Of a stretch of DNA of 64,000 bases, positions 13,531-27,700 are shown piece after piece (positions within the stretch are counted from its first letter, which is position 1; each line of letters opens with the position of its first letter). Under the pieces are notes generated by a model, which saw only the letters and a program-made list of their open reading frames with translations, was not told the DNA's origin and ran no database searches. The stretch is taken from the NCBI GenBank assembly GCA_037102815.1, contig BTPP01000007.1:2356001-2420000 (forward strand). The letters are read 5' to 3'. Source of the DNA: Neurospora intermedia (Eukaryota > Ascomycota > Sordariomycetes > Sordariales > Sordariaceae). The position numbers were made by a program, and so were the translations under genes.

Positions 13531-13899
13531 AATAGTACTTATAGTTCAATTTCAAACCGACCTTATTATTCTTTACATTTTTTCTTTTTATCGAAGGGGG
13601 AAATATATTAAAATTTAATAATAATTTATTAAATTTTTTAACTATTATTCAACTTTACCCTTTCAAACCAAGCATTTGCACTTTTATTCCTCGGAATCCC
13701 CTTTTTTTATTACTTTATTACTACTTATTTAAATTTAAAGGCTAAATTAAATAATATTAAAAACCGATTAAGCAAACCCCTAGGCGGCTTTTAACCTCTA
13801 AAAAGAAAATTTAATACGTAAAATATATTAGATTATTAAATTTACTACTTACAAATTACAATTTTACTATAAAGAAAGACTTTAACCTTTAACTACTAA

Positions 13900-16500
13900 A
13901 TTATTTATTAAAGTAATATAATTATATTTAAATAAAAAAACCGGTTATATCGAAATTAAACCCAATTAAACTACTAATACTAGTAATAATATTTATAATA
14001 AAGGATAAATTATTAATCTAAATATAATAAATTACGAAATTCAATAAATCCTACGCAAATATCGCTAATTAATCGCTAATTATCCTATTCCAATACACTA
14101 AATTTAACCCTTTACAATTAAAGAAAGAGTATTATTATAGCTATAAAAGAAGAACTAAAAACAATTTATAGCCCGAATTAAAGCGAATAATACTATTATT
14201 AATACTATTACTCAAGTGCCTATTCCCCCTAATACCGGCAATATAAACGTTTACTCCTCTTTAATAAACTTTTTAAATACTATTAGAATAATTAATATAT
14301 TAACCCTTATTAACTTAGCGTAAATTCTTATACTACCTTCTTTACCGCCTACGCCTACTAAATAATATATTTAATTAAGCCCAACTTAACGACCCTTCTC
14401 GCTAACGGAATTAATAATTTTTCGAATAAGTTCGGTTATTAAAATCGCTACTAGTATTATTTAATAATTAATTACTAATCCTATTACTAAATATTTTAGA
14501 AACCTTGCGCAAACCGAAACTCTTCTACGCCTAATATAAAAGTAATAGTAGGAATAAGTAAAATAATACCTAAGAATAATTCTTACTAACCCCTTTCTTA
14601 TATATTTTATTAACCTAAATTAAAATATTATATATTTTACTTAATATAATATAAAAATTAGAAATAAATCCCCGAATTATTTACTTTACTTTATTTAATT
14701 AATTTATAATACTATATATTTAATTCAAAATAATATAAAGCCCGGTTTTAATCTTCTAACGCCCGCTATTATTAAATATAACGCTTCTTAACTTTATAAA
14801 AATCCTACTATTTATTATAATTAGCGCTCTAATAGCCTTATTGGTCCTACCGGCAAAATAGCTATAATAAGCGCTAGGGACCTACGTAATACCGCTAATT
14901 TAATTAACTAAATAAAAAATCTTCGTATTAACCGTACTAACCGGCAACCCCTATTCGAAAACGTTAATCAACTTCTAATCCACCTTCGTAAATATATACT
15001 AATTCTAACCATCAACCGTAATATCTCTAATTAAATTCTATAAATAAACCCTAAAAAATTAATAAATTAGATTTTAGCGAATAAAAAGTAAATAGAATAA
15101 TAAGGATTACCGCTAATAGCTCTAAATAATAATAATTACCTTCCTTCAATTATTCCAAAGGCCCCTATACCTTCTATATATTCAACTTTCCACTAGTACA
15201 CTCATCCTACTAATAATCTACAAACTATATACTTTAACGTTAATTCTAATATTTCTATTCCATCGGTCGAAGCTAATAGCGATAATACTATAATAAATAA
15301 TTCGGTGCTCCGCGAAATATTTAAAAATCTTTATAATTATATTAAAGAATTAGAAAATCGGAACTAAACGTTCGCTAATTTTATTTTAAAGGCTAATACG
15401 GATATCTATTAATCGGTCAAGGAAGAACCCTTTAAAGTTTTAAATATTGGAATATACTTCCCTAACGCTAAACCTAATAAAATAAAGAAAGGTATCTATT
15501 AAAATAGTAAAATCAACGTTTATATTACTTTTTACGGATTTAATAATACAATTAAAAGGTATTTAAAGGATTACTTAAAGAAACGCTAAATTATTGCTAA
15601 TAACTTTAATTAATTATTCTATAGTACCGCCCTATATTAGTAGAACTTTACCCTTTCTAAAAATAAATATAATAACCTTCGCGGTAGCTTTAATAAAATT
15701 CTTAATATATTTAACGTCGTTTTTAGAATTAAATTATATAAAGCGTAGAAATAGCTAAATATAAATAAATTTACTATAGAACTATATAAAACCGACGTAT
15801 TATCGCTTCGTAATTATTCAATTTAGTTATTTCAATATACCCGTCTCTAGGGAGATATATCGGACTTTCAACTTTATACTCGCTTATAGAATAGTCTATA
15901 CCTAGTAATATAAATTATATATATTCCTCTGGAATAGAACGTTCATTTTAGCAATTATATTAATAAAGTCGAATAGAAGGTTAAACCAATACGCTGTCAA
16001 CTTTTCAAATCGTTAAAGAACGGATAATTAATTTATTATACTATTAATAGTTCTAATAATAAGGATAATAATTCTAATATTTATATTAGCTTTTAGGGAA
16101 ACTATAATAGTAATAAACCTTTCTAAAAGAACTTCTCTTCGTATAATAATAGGTTTAATAATAAAATAGGCGGGAAATTTTATTTTAATAAAAGATTCCG
16201 GAACTTTAACAATAAATTTAATAAGTACGATATAAGCTAGTCGGGTAATAATAACAACCACCAATATTATTAGGGTAAAAGATTTGAGTACTATTAGATT
16301 TTATAGGACGGCTATTATACTTATACCTCCGCCGTAATAATTTTCGCGGACGATTCTAATATAAATAATAAGGTTTACTACCTATAAAATAAAAGCTATT
16401 ATTTTATCGAAGACTTCGAAAAAGAAGTAAAAGAATTTATAGTAAATACTTCCGAAATTAAATATAATAATAAACCTTCTACTTATTTTACCGGCCATCT
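13900..16500 (+). pseudogene. Broken gag of element B
   Basis: Decayed sense coding sequence upstream of the protease. Frames from about 16020 read Asn-, Phe- and Lys-rich peptide with stops at TAG/TAA. The frame passes into the pol region without a clear boundary. No intact CCHC knuckle was found. It would have been the capsid and nucleocapsid protein. Confidence 0.5.
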
Positions 16501-19500
16501 AACCCTTAATAAACTTTTATCTCCTAATATTTTATTATTTTATATTCTTTCGCACGCAACAACTAGCGAACCGACGGTTATTCTTAATACAATTCCTATT
16601 AGAAGTACCAACTCCAATAGGCCCGTACAACCTTTATTATTAAGTCTATTATCTAATACTAAATCTATAATAATTCTTAAACGTTTAGAAAAGGCCTAAA
16701 CGTTTTATAAATCGTCCGATCCTTCGTTTAATAATTAAATAACCTTTATTAAGAATAGTTAAAAACTATTTAACCGGGTCCGAACGTTAAAAAAAGCGGA
16801 CGTTTAAGTAAATTTACTAATATTAATAAACGGACGGAAGCCCAACTTATTAAAAATATAATATAAAAGCTAATATACGCTACTAACTTTCACTAAAGGA
16901 TAAATTATTGAGGCAATTCCGGATATTATTCTTAAGAATAGGGAAACGAATTTATAAAAAATTATATTATATCTATAGGTCGATATTAAATCCAATCCTA
17001 ATATACCTATCGTTACTATATATCTTAATTCGGGTTACTTATTAATAATAATAAATAAAGTATTTATTAAAGAATTTTCGCTAAATATAAAGTATAAAGT
17101 AATACCGTCTAGCATTATAAAGGGGGTTAATTTAAAAACTATTATTAATATAATTATTAAATTTAATTTTTATATAAAAAAAAAGGTTAATAGTATTAAA
17201 GTTAATAGATACTTCTAAATATTCGCCTTAGTTATTAACGAATTAGGCCCGAATATATTATTAAGAATAAACTTTCTTTACTACTATAGTATAAAGTTAA
17301 ACTTTAATATCGCTCTATATTCTTTTAAATCGGTTTTTAATATAAAGGTTCAAAATAAAATCTATTCTAAAAAAATTAAAAAGGGGGAGGATATTCTTAT
17401 TACTAAAGTCTTCGTAAAGTTTAATACTCTCTTACTAAGAAGGTAATTAAGAATTATCCTAATAAAGTACAACGCCCAATTTAATAATTAATATAATTTA
17501 AATAAATATTCTACTTACAACTTCTACGTACAATATCCTTATCTATTAAACGCTACTGTAGATAATAAAACTCGCAAAATTGTACTATATTTAAACTAAT
17601 CCGAAGATCCAATATTTATTCCTAGAGGAATTCGAATAGGTATAATTATATAACTATCGTATAAAGTTAATAAAATTATTATACTAATTAACGCTTCGGA
17701 TATAGCTTTTCTTATCCCTAAAGTTTAAACCGGACTTACCTAAGAATAATACGCTATATTTATCGACCGGGCTGCTAAGGATAAAAAGGAAGAGGCTATT
17801 AGGAAGAGCGCCTTTAAGGTACCCTCCTACGGAATTACTAAGCCCGTTGATATTAAAGCTATTCTTTCCAAAATAAGTATTAATATCTATAATATAGATC
17901 CCGAATTTTTAAAATAAATTAAAAGCTTTTTAGATAAGTATATTAATATTTTCAAAGATAGAAGGATTATTCCAATAAAAGAAGAAGACAAAATATATAT
18001 TAATTTAATTAAAGGATAGTAAAATTAGTAAAAGATTATTAAACTTTACTCCTTAGGTACTAAAGATTGTAAATTCCTTAATAAAAAATATAATAAAATA
18101 TACGCCTAAGGTAAAATATTGTTTATATTATAATTAACTTTTATTATTTATTTAATATTTATTATCTAGAGAAAGATTAATAAAATCGATAAAGGGCGTA
18201 CTATAGTTAATCTTCGCCCGTTCAATAGTATTATTATACTTAACGTATACCCCTTACCCGACTAAAAAGATATTATTAATACTATAATTGGTAAAAAGTT
18301 CTTTTTAATCTTTAATACTACTGGATTCTTCTACTAATTGCCTATTTTTATTAAATATTATAACCGTATAGTAATTATTAGCCCGTAAGGTTTTAAATAA
18401 TCTAATATTATATTAATAGGCTTTAAGAATTCTCTAATATTTATATAAAGATTTATAAATAGGCTATTCTTTAAGTACTACTCCTTCGTACGTACTTATA
18501 TCAATAATATCGTTATTTTTAATAATATTTAGGAAGAACACCTCGCCTACTTAACTATTATTATAAATCTCTTTAATAAATATTATATTTATATTAGCGT
18601 TAATAAATCTTTTATAAGGTATCCTTCTATACAATTATTAAATAATATTATCGATAGAAAAGGTTATAAACGTATAGAAAATTGTATTAAGGCCTTTTAA
18701 AAATTAACCTTTCCTAATACGCTTAATAGTCTTAAAACCTACTTTAATATAATTAGGTAATTATATTAAAGTATATTGTAGTTCGCTATTAAGGAGGAAC
18801 TATTTAATTGAAGAAAGATCGAATTATTAAAGCGAATATATAAATCGGGTAATTTATAAATAGGTTCAATAAAATAAATATAATAGGTATATACTTCTAA
18901 AGTTAAATTCGAACTAATACCCAAAGAACGCGAAACCTTCCGTATTATATAGGAAAACCTATACAATTAAGTATATTTTTTCCACTATATAAAAAGCAAT
19001 ATACTTTTTATTAAAACCGATACTAGTAATTCAGCCTACGGTATTTATATTTTCTAATTTAAATACCTATAGAACGGGGAATCTATTCCTAGAATAAGTA
19101 AAATCCTATTAACTATAATTAAACTAGTATATTTCCTATTAAAATTAACGTCCCTAGCCGAAAAGAAATATAGCTCTATAGAAATAGAAATCGCAATTAT
19201 TATCTAAGCCTTACAGAAATTTCGAAAAATAATTTAATTTAATAAATATCGGATTAACGTTATTACTAACTATACTTCTACTACCAGGATTGTTAAGTAT
19301 ACTTTATTATATACGATAAATTTAGCTAAAATTAATTTAAAGTTTATAAATACTATTAATTAAGCGTTATAATTGAATTTAAACGTATTTTATATTCTTA
19401 GACTATTAAATATTATACCGGATATACTATTAAAACTACCGACCGCCGAAACTACGGATAAGAATAATACTTCCAACGAATTGGCCGATATTTAGTTTAA

Positions 19501-21120
19501 CTTCGTAGAAGTATAGAATATTAATTATTAGAATAATATTAATACTTTTTTATTTATATATATTAAAGTTATTCTAAATATATATTAAGTCTTACTAATT
19601 ATCGTACTAGAATTTTACTAATAACTAATCGAAGCTTATCCCGAGGATCCTAAATATACTAGGGTTCTCCAATTAATTAATAAAGTTAACGCTCTAAGGC
19701 ATATCTATATATAATAATTAAGAAAGTATTTAAATTTACTAGTAGGCCCCTATCTATTCGAGGATAGGTTATTTTACTATATTAATTATTAAAATGTACG
19801 TCGGCTATATATTCTTCGGATTTATATATAAAAAATACTAAAGCTAATATATAATAAGAAATATTATTTTAGAATTAATTAAATAATAAATAATTTAGCG
19901 TACTTTTATATAAAGCGAAAGACTTAAATAGTATGCAAATACGTTAAATATTATAAGGTCTACCGTTAAAATTAATAGGATAAACAACCGACCCCTAGAG
20001 AACTACTATTAATTCGAACGTTCCTAAGGCCGTTTTATATAATTACTATAAACTTTATTACTGATATACTAATAATTAAAATAGCCGGTACTATATAAGT
20101 TCTAGAAAGTTTTCTAGAATTTAATACTATATATACTATTACTTACAAATTTAATAAGAAGGTACTACTTATAATTAAATATTCTACCTATAGTACGTAG
20201 GAATAGGTTAAAATATTACTTCGGACTTTATAGCTTTATAATTAGGGTTTACTAATAATTATTATTAACGACCGAAATTTTAAATTTATTTCTACTATTT
20301 AAAGGAATATTTTCGAAGTATTAGCTATTAATCTACTATTTTCAACGGCCTACTACGCTCAAACGGACGGACAATTGGAAAGAACGAACTAAATTACTAA
20401 AATAACTATTTATATATAATATACAACGAATATTATTCTTTAAATATTAATATTAGTAATATTATAATATAATTTAAATAATACTATTCAATTTACTATC
20501 GGATTATCGCTAAATAAATTAGTATATAGTTTTAAACTACGGGCGGCCTTCGATCTACTTATACCGGATAACTAGGAAGCTACTATAATAGAGTTTTTAA
20601 TTATTATTCATTAAAAATATTAATTCGAGGCCGCAAAGCTTATTAATTAGGTTAGAATAACTACTAAAAAATAATATAATTCTAAATATTCTCCAATAAC
20701 GTTCGATATAAGTAATAAAGTTTATTTACATTTAGGTAAAGGTTATTATTTACTTAGAAATCTAAAGAAGAAATAATTAGTAGAAAGAATAAGCCCTTAT
20801 TAAATTCTTAAGAAAATTAACCTACTAACTTATAAATTCAATTTACTTAATACTTAACGCACTTATCCTATTATCTCTATAGCACATCTTTACAAATTAA
20901 CGTAGGGTCCTAATCCTTTCAATTACAAAATTCTACTACCGTTACTAATTAAAATTAACGGCTAAAAGGAATAAGAAATTGAAAATCTTATAACTAAAAG
21001 TTAAGGACTGTCAAATATATAGTATTTAATTAAATAAATTAAGTACTAAAATAAGAATAATATATAGGAACCGCGTAGTAAATTTATAAGGAATTCGAAG
21101 GAATTAGTAAAGGATTTTAA
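16500..21120 (+). pseudogene. Broken pol of element B (PR-RT-RH-INT-chromodomain)
   Basis: Domains in order, all with RIP stops: a retroviral-type aspartic protease near 17000-17060, where LNSG stands where LDSG is expected; reverse transcriptase from about 18190, including VNLRPFNS and the catalytic YINNIVIF at 18497-18520, where the two Asp of YIDD have become Asn; RNase H near 19010-19250; an integrase zinc-binding part near 19790-19970; the integrase core with INDRNFKF near 20265 and TAYYAQTDGQ near 20350; and a chromodomain at about 20930-21110 with a trace of the WEPRSEF-type end. This order, with a terminal chromodomain, defines a chromovirus. Two lost catalytic Asp and many stops make it non-functional. 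Confidence 0.85.
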
Positions 21121-21448
21121 TATAGAATATCCGTTAAAACTACTATTTAAAAGTAATTACAAAAGGGTAATTTAGTATATTAGTAGTATAATTTAATAGA
21201 GGCGCCGTTAAAATAAATAAAGGAAGTAATTGTTTTTTCGCTAAAAGAAGGGAAGGTTACCGGAAATTATAAGAATTTAAGAGTTTTTTCCTTTATTTTA
21301 TATTTTATTTTCTTTTTTTCGTTATATATTTCTGTAGGAAATTATATTTTCCGTAACTTTCTATCAAAATTTCCAAAATTCCGCTCAAAAGTATACCCAA
21401 GCGGAGGTAAGCCTAATACTAGTAATATATAGAATAATATACTATATA

Positions 21449-21453
21449 CTACT
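21449..21453. repeat. Target-site duplication of element C, left copy (ctact)
   Basis: Exact match to 29729-29733. It lies inside element B, which shows that C inserted into B. Confidence 0.9.
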
Positions 21454-21687
21454 TGTTATAGCCCAGAACTATAACTGCCCAGGTGCCATAGGTCACGTGG
21501 CTGCGCGCCTTCCCAGCGCGCCCCACTATACTTTGACAGAGCTTGGCACGCGTACACTACAAAACCTCGTGCAGCCAGCTCACCTTTACACCTTTCCTCT
21601 TCTTCTCTTTAGCTTTAATATTGTATTTGAATTACACTACAACCCATCTTGAACTAGCTTACTCTCGTAATTGTGTGCGCTCTCATA
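21454..21687 (+). repeat. 5' LTR of element C
   Basis: 234 bp, starting tgttatagccc and ending ctctcata (CA altered to TA). It differs from the 3' LTR at 14 positions, all transitions. In seven of them this copy has A where the partner has G. Confidence 0.92.
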
Positions 21688-21924
21688 TAATATTAAAGCT
21701 AAAACTATTATACGACCGGGGACGGTAACTACAATATCCCAACCCAAATAAACCCGATACCCGAAGTTGTTCGTACGAGTGTAGCGATAAGAACCCGACA
21801 GCCCTTGAAGTCGCTATAACCGACCGTTCGAGAGCGAGGATTCGATAAGTTATAACCGACCGTAGTGAGAACCCGATATCGTAAGATTTTGCTTCGAGAC
21901 CTATATTTGTTATAGTTAAGAATA

Positions 21925-24775
21925 ATGAACCCCAATATAGTTAATAATCCTAGCGGCTGGCCCGAGGGTAGTCCGATTATTAATAGTTATACTATAAATT
22001 ATAACGACGATGTTGAAGAAATTTAAATTCCTTCCCCCTCTATCGCGTACCCCAAACTTTCGTTGATGGAGACTGCTATGTACTAATTAATTATTCCCTC
22101 TATTGGTAATTAGGATAAAAATCGCTACTCCCCTAGTTCCTCTACGAAGTACGATTTGATTGCGCTGTATAATTGTATTGCAACCTAGTATAGTACTCTT
22201 AGTTGCCCGCCCCCGTTATAGAATAAAATAGATAGACTCCTAGATAATAATTAATTGCTACGCTATTACAAGATGCGTTTTAATATTGAGTTATTCTGTA
22301 ATTTTTATAATAAAGTCCCTTCTAGCCTCTTAGTAATTAAGCGGATATTATTTAATGTATACGAGCTTAATAAGTTGGTCCCCGCTATTCCGGAAGATAA
22401 ATTTGACCCCGAGGTAGAAAATTTTACTAGTTTTACGCTATAGTAAATAAAGGACCTCTATTTTACGAACGTTATACTTAAAATTAATAATAATTATTTT
22501 ACTTCCTCGTTTAACGACCTATTAGGAGACGTTATCGATTGTGCTAATTATATAACCGACTATTTTAAAACCTATTAGGGTTTCGGTTATATATACTTCT
22601 AATTATTTACTAAGGAAGGATAAAAGTCCTTTGCTCTTAGTTCCTAGAAGGGAATAATAATTTTAGTTTAGTTTATAAACCTTTATAATAAAGATTTTGC
22701 CGCTATATAGAACGAGATTTGTATGCGTTTTTTATCCTTATAGATTTTCTATACTTCTATTAATAATATAGTTGAAATAATAGGTTATGTGGACGTTATA
22801 GTTAGGAAGATATATTCTTTTATTACTTACTTTATTTAGAAGATTAAGGAATAGGATGCTACTATTGTATATATTAAAGATAAATGCGATATTACGACCT
22901 CTTTATTTAAAGGAGAAACCGATTTATAAAGATAATTAGTCAATTCGGAGGCTGTTTGCCGATAATTGGAAGAGGAATTGTACGAAGAATGTAAGAAGGT
23001 TAGGAGGATCCGTTTCGTTTACGACGAATCCTTGGCCGATATGGCCGCTAATTATAACCTTCGTGCCGATAAATCTATAAAGGCTTATATAGATAGACTA
23101 GATACCTAACGAATTATAAATTAAACCGAGATTACCCGTTTTAAGGGTAAGGTTAATGCCCTAGTAGTTTAATTAGATATAGCTAAGTCCGCTGCGCCCG
23201 GTAAGTTTTAAGAGTAAATTCCTAATTTAGAAAAGGAAATTAATATATTGAAGGACGAGCTTCTACCCCTACGCGAAGAAAAGAAGGCTGTAGACCTTCT
23301 AGTTAATTACTTTCAATAGAAAGTGTAGATTATTGAAGAGAAAATAACTATATTGGAGAAAAGTAATAAATTATTTAAGAAGAATCTAATTATTAATAAC
23401 CTCCTTATTCTACGTACCTCGATTGAAGATAATAAGTAGAAGTTTGCCGATAATTTCGTTAAATTTATTCGTAAGGATTTCTACTAGAAGCGATGCATCT
23501 GTATTTTATTTAAAGAAGTAAACGAGGCTCTCAATAAATTACTTACCTATATTTATAATTACGTTGGTAAGGGTGAGATATTATCCAAAAAATCTTAGGT
23601 TACCAATATTTTGGGAGGAGGAAACTCTAGTAATAATAGTAAAGGCAATAGTACCCCGACCGCCGGTTCGGGCGATTCGGATTCTTCCGATAATAAGTCC
23701 GACTTAGAATAATTAAGCGACTATGGAGAAGAACGCCCTAGTAAACGTACGGATAGAGATAAGTATCGGGAATCGATATTCCTTTACGCTTTTTATAGCT
23801 AATCGCCCCGACTTAGTTCCGAACGTTCTTCCTATACTTTTAAAGGCCGTAGTAAGAAGTCTACTAAGGTCCCCGATATTCCGCTATTCTATAGTAAAAT
23901 TAATAAGAATAAGGTATCCTTTGAAATATAGTTCTATTAAATTTATAGTATATTAGAGATTAATATTAATTATTTTACGATAGAGCAAGCCGCTTTCAAC
24001 GTAGTAGTAGGCTATTTAGGAGGTAAGGCTGCTAACGCTATACTCCCTTTTATCTACGAATATAACGGTTAACCCCTGCGTCTATCTATAATCGACTAAT
24101 TGTTGAGCTATTTAAAAGAGAACTATCTAGATAAGAATATAGTTAAGAAGGTTAACGTTGAATTTGAGAAGTTGATTATAAAGGATAACGAACGCTTCTA
24201 AGAATTTAAAGTTAAGTTCGTGCGATTGGTAGGATAGGTATATATTCTACCCTATTATTGGAAGTTCACTTTTAAGTGTAAGTTGCCGAAGAGATTCTAT
24301 AACCCTACTATTGCTATATATTTTAATTATAGTAAGAGTTTCGAAGATTATTATACTATTATTTAGTCTATCGACGAAAATTATTAATTGGATGCCTTGA
24401 TTACTATAGCCTACTCTAAGAAGCTTCGTTACAATAATTTAGGAATAAAGACGACGATCGCCGCTACGTCCAACCTAAGTAAGAACCGTCTCCTTGGATC
24501 GTCTTTCTTCTATAAAAAACCTAGCGTTGAGAAATATCGTTAATTGTAAGCCGAGGGTAAGTGTTTTATTTGCGAGAAAGAAGGATACCGAACTACCGAC
24601 TACCTTAAATACCCTTGTATAGAGAAAGCGTTCGAAAGATATAAAGCTTCCTAATTTAACGCTATAATAGCTTTATTCCCGGATATTTCTAACGGAATTA
24701 TAATTACCGATTCCGACCTTAAGGATTCTTTAAAAGAGGAAGAGGCTATTATTAAGGAACTAAAAAATTAAATTC
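21925..24775 (+). pseudogene. Broken gag of element C
   Basis: Begins at an ATG (21925, peptide start MNPNIVNNPSGW) and runs with in-frame TAA/TAG interruptions. The zinc knuckle at 24562-24603 reads CFICEKEGYRTTDY: the CX2C half is intact, while the His and last Cys of CX2CX4HX4C are both Tyr, each one transition away (CAC to TAC, TGC to TAC). The longest open pieces are 22255-22443 and 23723-23956. Confidence 0.7.
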
Positions 24776-27700
24776 CCTAGGGTAAGTAGCTTCCTTCCTA
24801 GGAGAAATATCGATTATAAAAAAGGAAATAATAATAGAAAGATTATTAACAATATTAACCTTTTAATTAAATAATTATTTGGGCAAAGGATCTTCTTTTT
24901 TAATTAAATGCGAGATAGTTCAAAATAGATTGTTAGTTTCTACTATAAAAGTATTAATCGATATAGGAGTAGATGCTTATTTTATTATAAACAATATATT
25001 TATTAAATAATTTTAATATTTATAATTCGAAACCTATAATAACTTCTAATTTAGATATATTACCCCCTACCGATAAATTGAACTAGATATTATTAACCGA
25101 ACTATAAAGGGCTATATTGCTATTTAAAGTTATAGGTTTTATAATGAGTAGATAATTGTACTCCTAGGGTTAAGCTGCAATATAATTATCGGTAGGATAT
25201 AGTTAGAACATTATTGAATAACGGTTAATTATTACTAGCAGTTACTAAATTTCCCTAAATCCTTAATTCTATCCCCTAATATTCGGGATATTTGGATAAA
25301 ATAATTAAAACTTCTAAGTAGCCCCAAATACCAAAAAGATATAGTTCGCTAAGATATTCTAATAGCCCGAGAGGATAAAAGAAAGGCCGACGAAGCTCTT
25401 TTATAAATCCGATAAGAAGATAAAGGAATCGAGGAAAATATAAAGGAGTTCGATAGGGTAATAGTGGAAATAGAAGGCAGAGGTCTTAGAATATTAAAGG
25501 TAGAAGAGGATGTATATTTGGGAGATGGAATAGTAGAGTTTAGATTCTAGAATATTTCCTTAGAAGAACAAGCGTTATAATTTCGAATTACGGAGTTGGA
25601 GAAAGTTTAAACCGCCTTAATTAAACTTACAGTTTCGTTTAACGATAATATACTTCCCCTAAATTAGCGTCCTAAAGAATTATATACAGCGAAATATCGA
25701 ACTTAAGGAGCCGAAGTCTCTAAAATTGTATAAATAGAATAGGAGTTCTTCGATAGCATTAAGTACGAGTACGCTTTTGAAGCCGAAATAGCCTAAATAG
25801 AGTAAGCTACAAAGAAGGTTCGATCGACCTACTAATAATTAATATACTTATTACGAGACGAATAGGGCCCTTACTATTTAAAGAAAATATTCGGATGGAT
25901 AAAGGACCGATTTAGAGATATAGCCGTAGTTAATACTATTATTTTTAAGTATTACTTTTAATATAGAGCTAAGGTAGAATTTATTAGTTTATATAAGATT
26001 AATAATTTAATTAATAGCCTGAAGAGTTAGGTCCTTCTATTGGACGACGAGGAATATTGAGCCTTAGTATTGGAAAAGTTGCTAGTGAAATATTATAGTT
26101 ATATTGATGTGTTTAGTAAGTTCGATTCCAATACCTTACTTAAGTATAAGGATAAAGTGAATTATTAAATTATTTTGGAAGAGGGTAAGTCGCTTAGCGA
26201 CTTGGGATATAATTTATTATATAAAATAACGTTAGAAGAATTGGAGGAATGTAGATAATATATTACCGATAACTTTTAAAAAGGATTTATTAAGGTTAGT
26301 TTAGCGCCTTGGGCCGCCCCGGTATTATTCGTTCTTAAGGCTAATAGAGGGCTTCGATTTTACGTAGACTACCGGAAATTTAATATATTATTAAAGAAAG
26401 ACCGGTACTTACTATTGCTTATTAATAAGATAATAGTACGTATTAGCTAAATTAGGATATTTATTAAAGTTGATATACAATAGGTATTTTATTAAATTAG
26501 AATATACCCCGACTATAAAGACTTAATAACCTTTAGGACCTAGTATAGGGCCTACAAATATAAAGTCCTACCTTTTAATTTAACCGGAGGACTATTGTCT
26601 TTTTAACGATTTATTAATAATATCCTAGTCGATTATTTGGACGTCTTCTATAGCGTATATATTAATAATATTTTAATTTATTCGGAGAATATGGCCGAAT
26701 ATAATGACTATGTACTGAAGGTCCTAACGCGGCTACGTAAGGCTAGATTGTAAGCCGATATTAAGAAGTGCGAATTCAGCGTGATAAAGATTAAGTTTTT
26801 GGGTTTTATTATTAGTACGGATAGTATTTTAATTAATCCGGAAAAGGTTATAATTATTAAAGATTAGAAGTAATTAACTATAGTAAAAGGTATATAAGCT
26901 TTTTTAGGCTTCTATAATTTTTACTATAAATTTATTAAAGATTTTAGTTGGATTGCCCGCCCTCTTACTAACTTTACGAGGAAGGATTCTCCCTTTTAAT
27001 AGACCGATCGTTGTAAAGAATTATTCGGGAAGTTAAAAAGTACTTTGCTTACGGCCCTTATATTAGTATATTTCGCCTACGGTTGTAAAATTAAGGTAGA
27101 AACCGACGCTTCAAACGGAGTGTACGCCGGGGTAATAAATTAGAAGTAAAATGATGGAGAATGGTATTTAGTAGCCTTCTATTTAGAAATAATAGGTTTA
27201 GCAGGATTTAATTACCCTATTTACAATAAGGAGTTACTAATAATAATACGAATTATTAAATAATAGAGATTGGAATTGAAGGGCGTTGACCCTTTTATTA
27301 TTATTACAAATTATTAAGCGCTGGAATTCTTTAGTAGTAAGAGAGTGTTTAATAGTAAGTAAATATAATAGTTAGAATTATTATCTAAATATTAATTCCG
27401 TATAACCTACCGGCCGGGCCGGGAGAATTTAGTAGCCGACGCTTTATTTAGAAAATTAAAGGATTTGAAAATTATTAAAGCTAAAAAAGAAGACCAATAT
27501 ACGTTACGGTTGTTGAAGTCCGATAACGAAGGATATTTTATCTTTGCTAGGGATAAGGAAGATACCCCTATTGCGGACTTGTACGCCCTTTTATATATAG
27601 GGGTAACTACAGTTATAAGGACGATTATAATAGATGTTATAGTATCGTTGGTAATAGTAGATATAATGTCCGCTAATTTATTAGGAATAGCGTTAATCGA

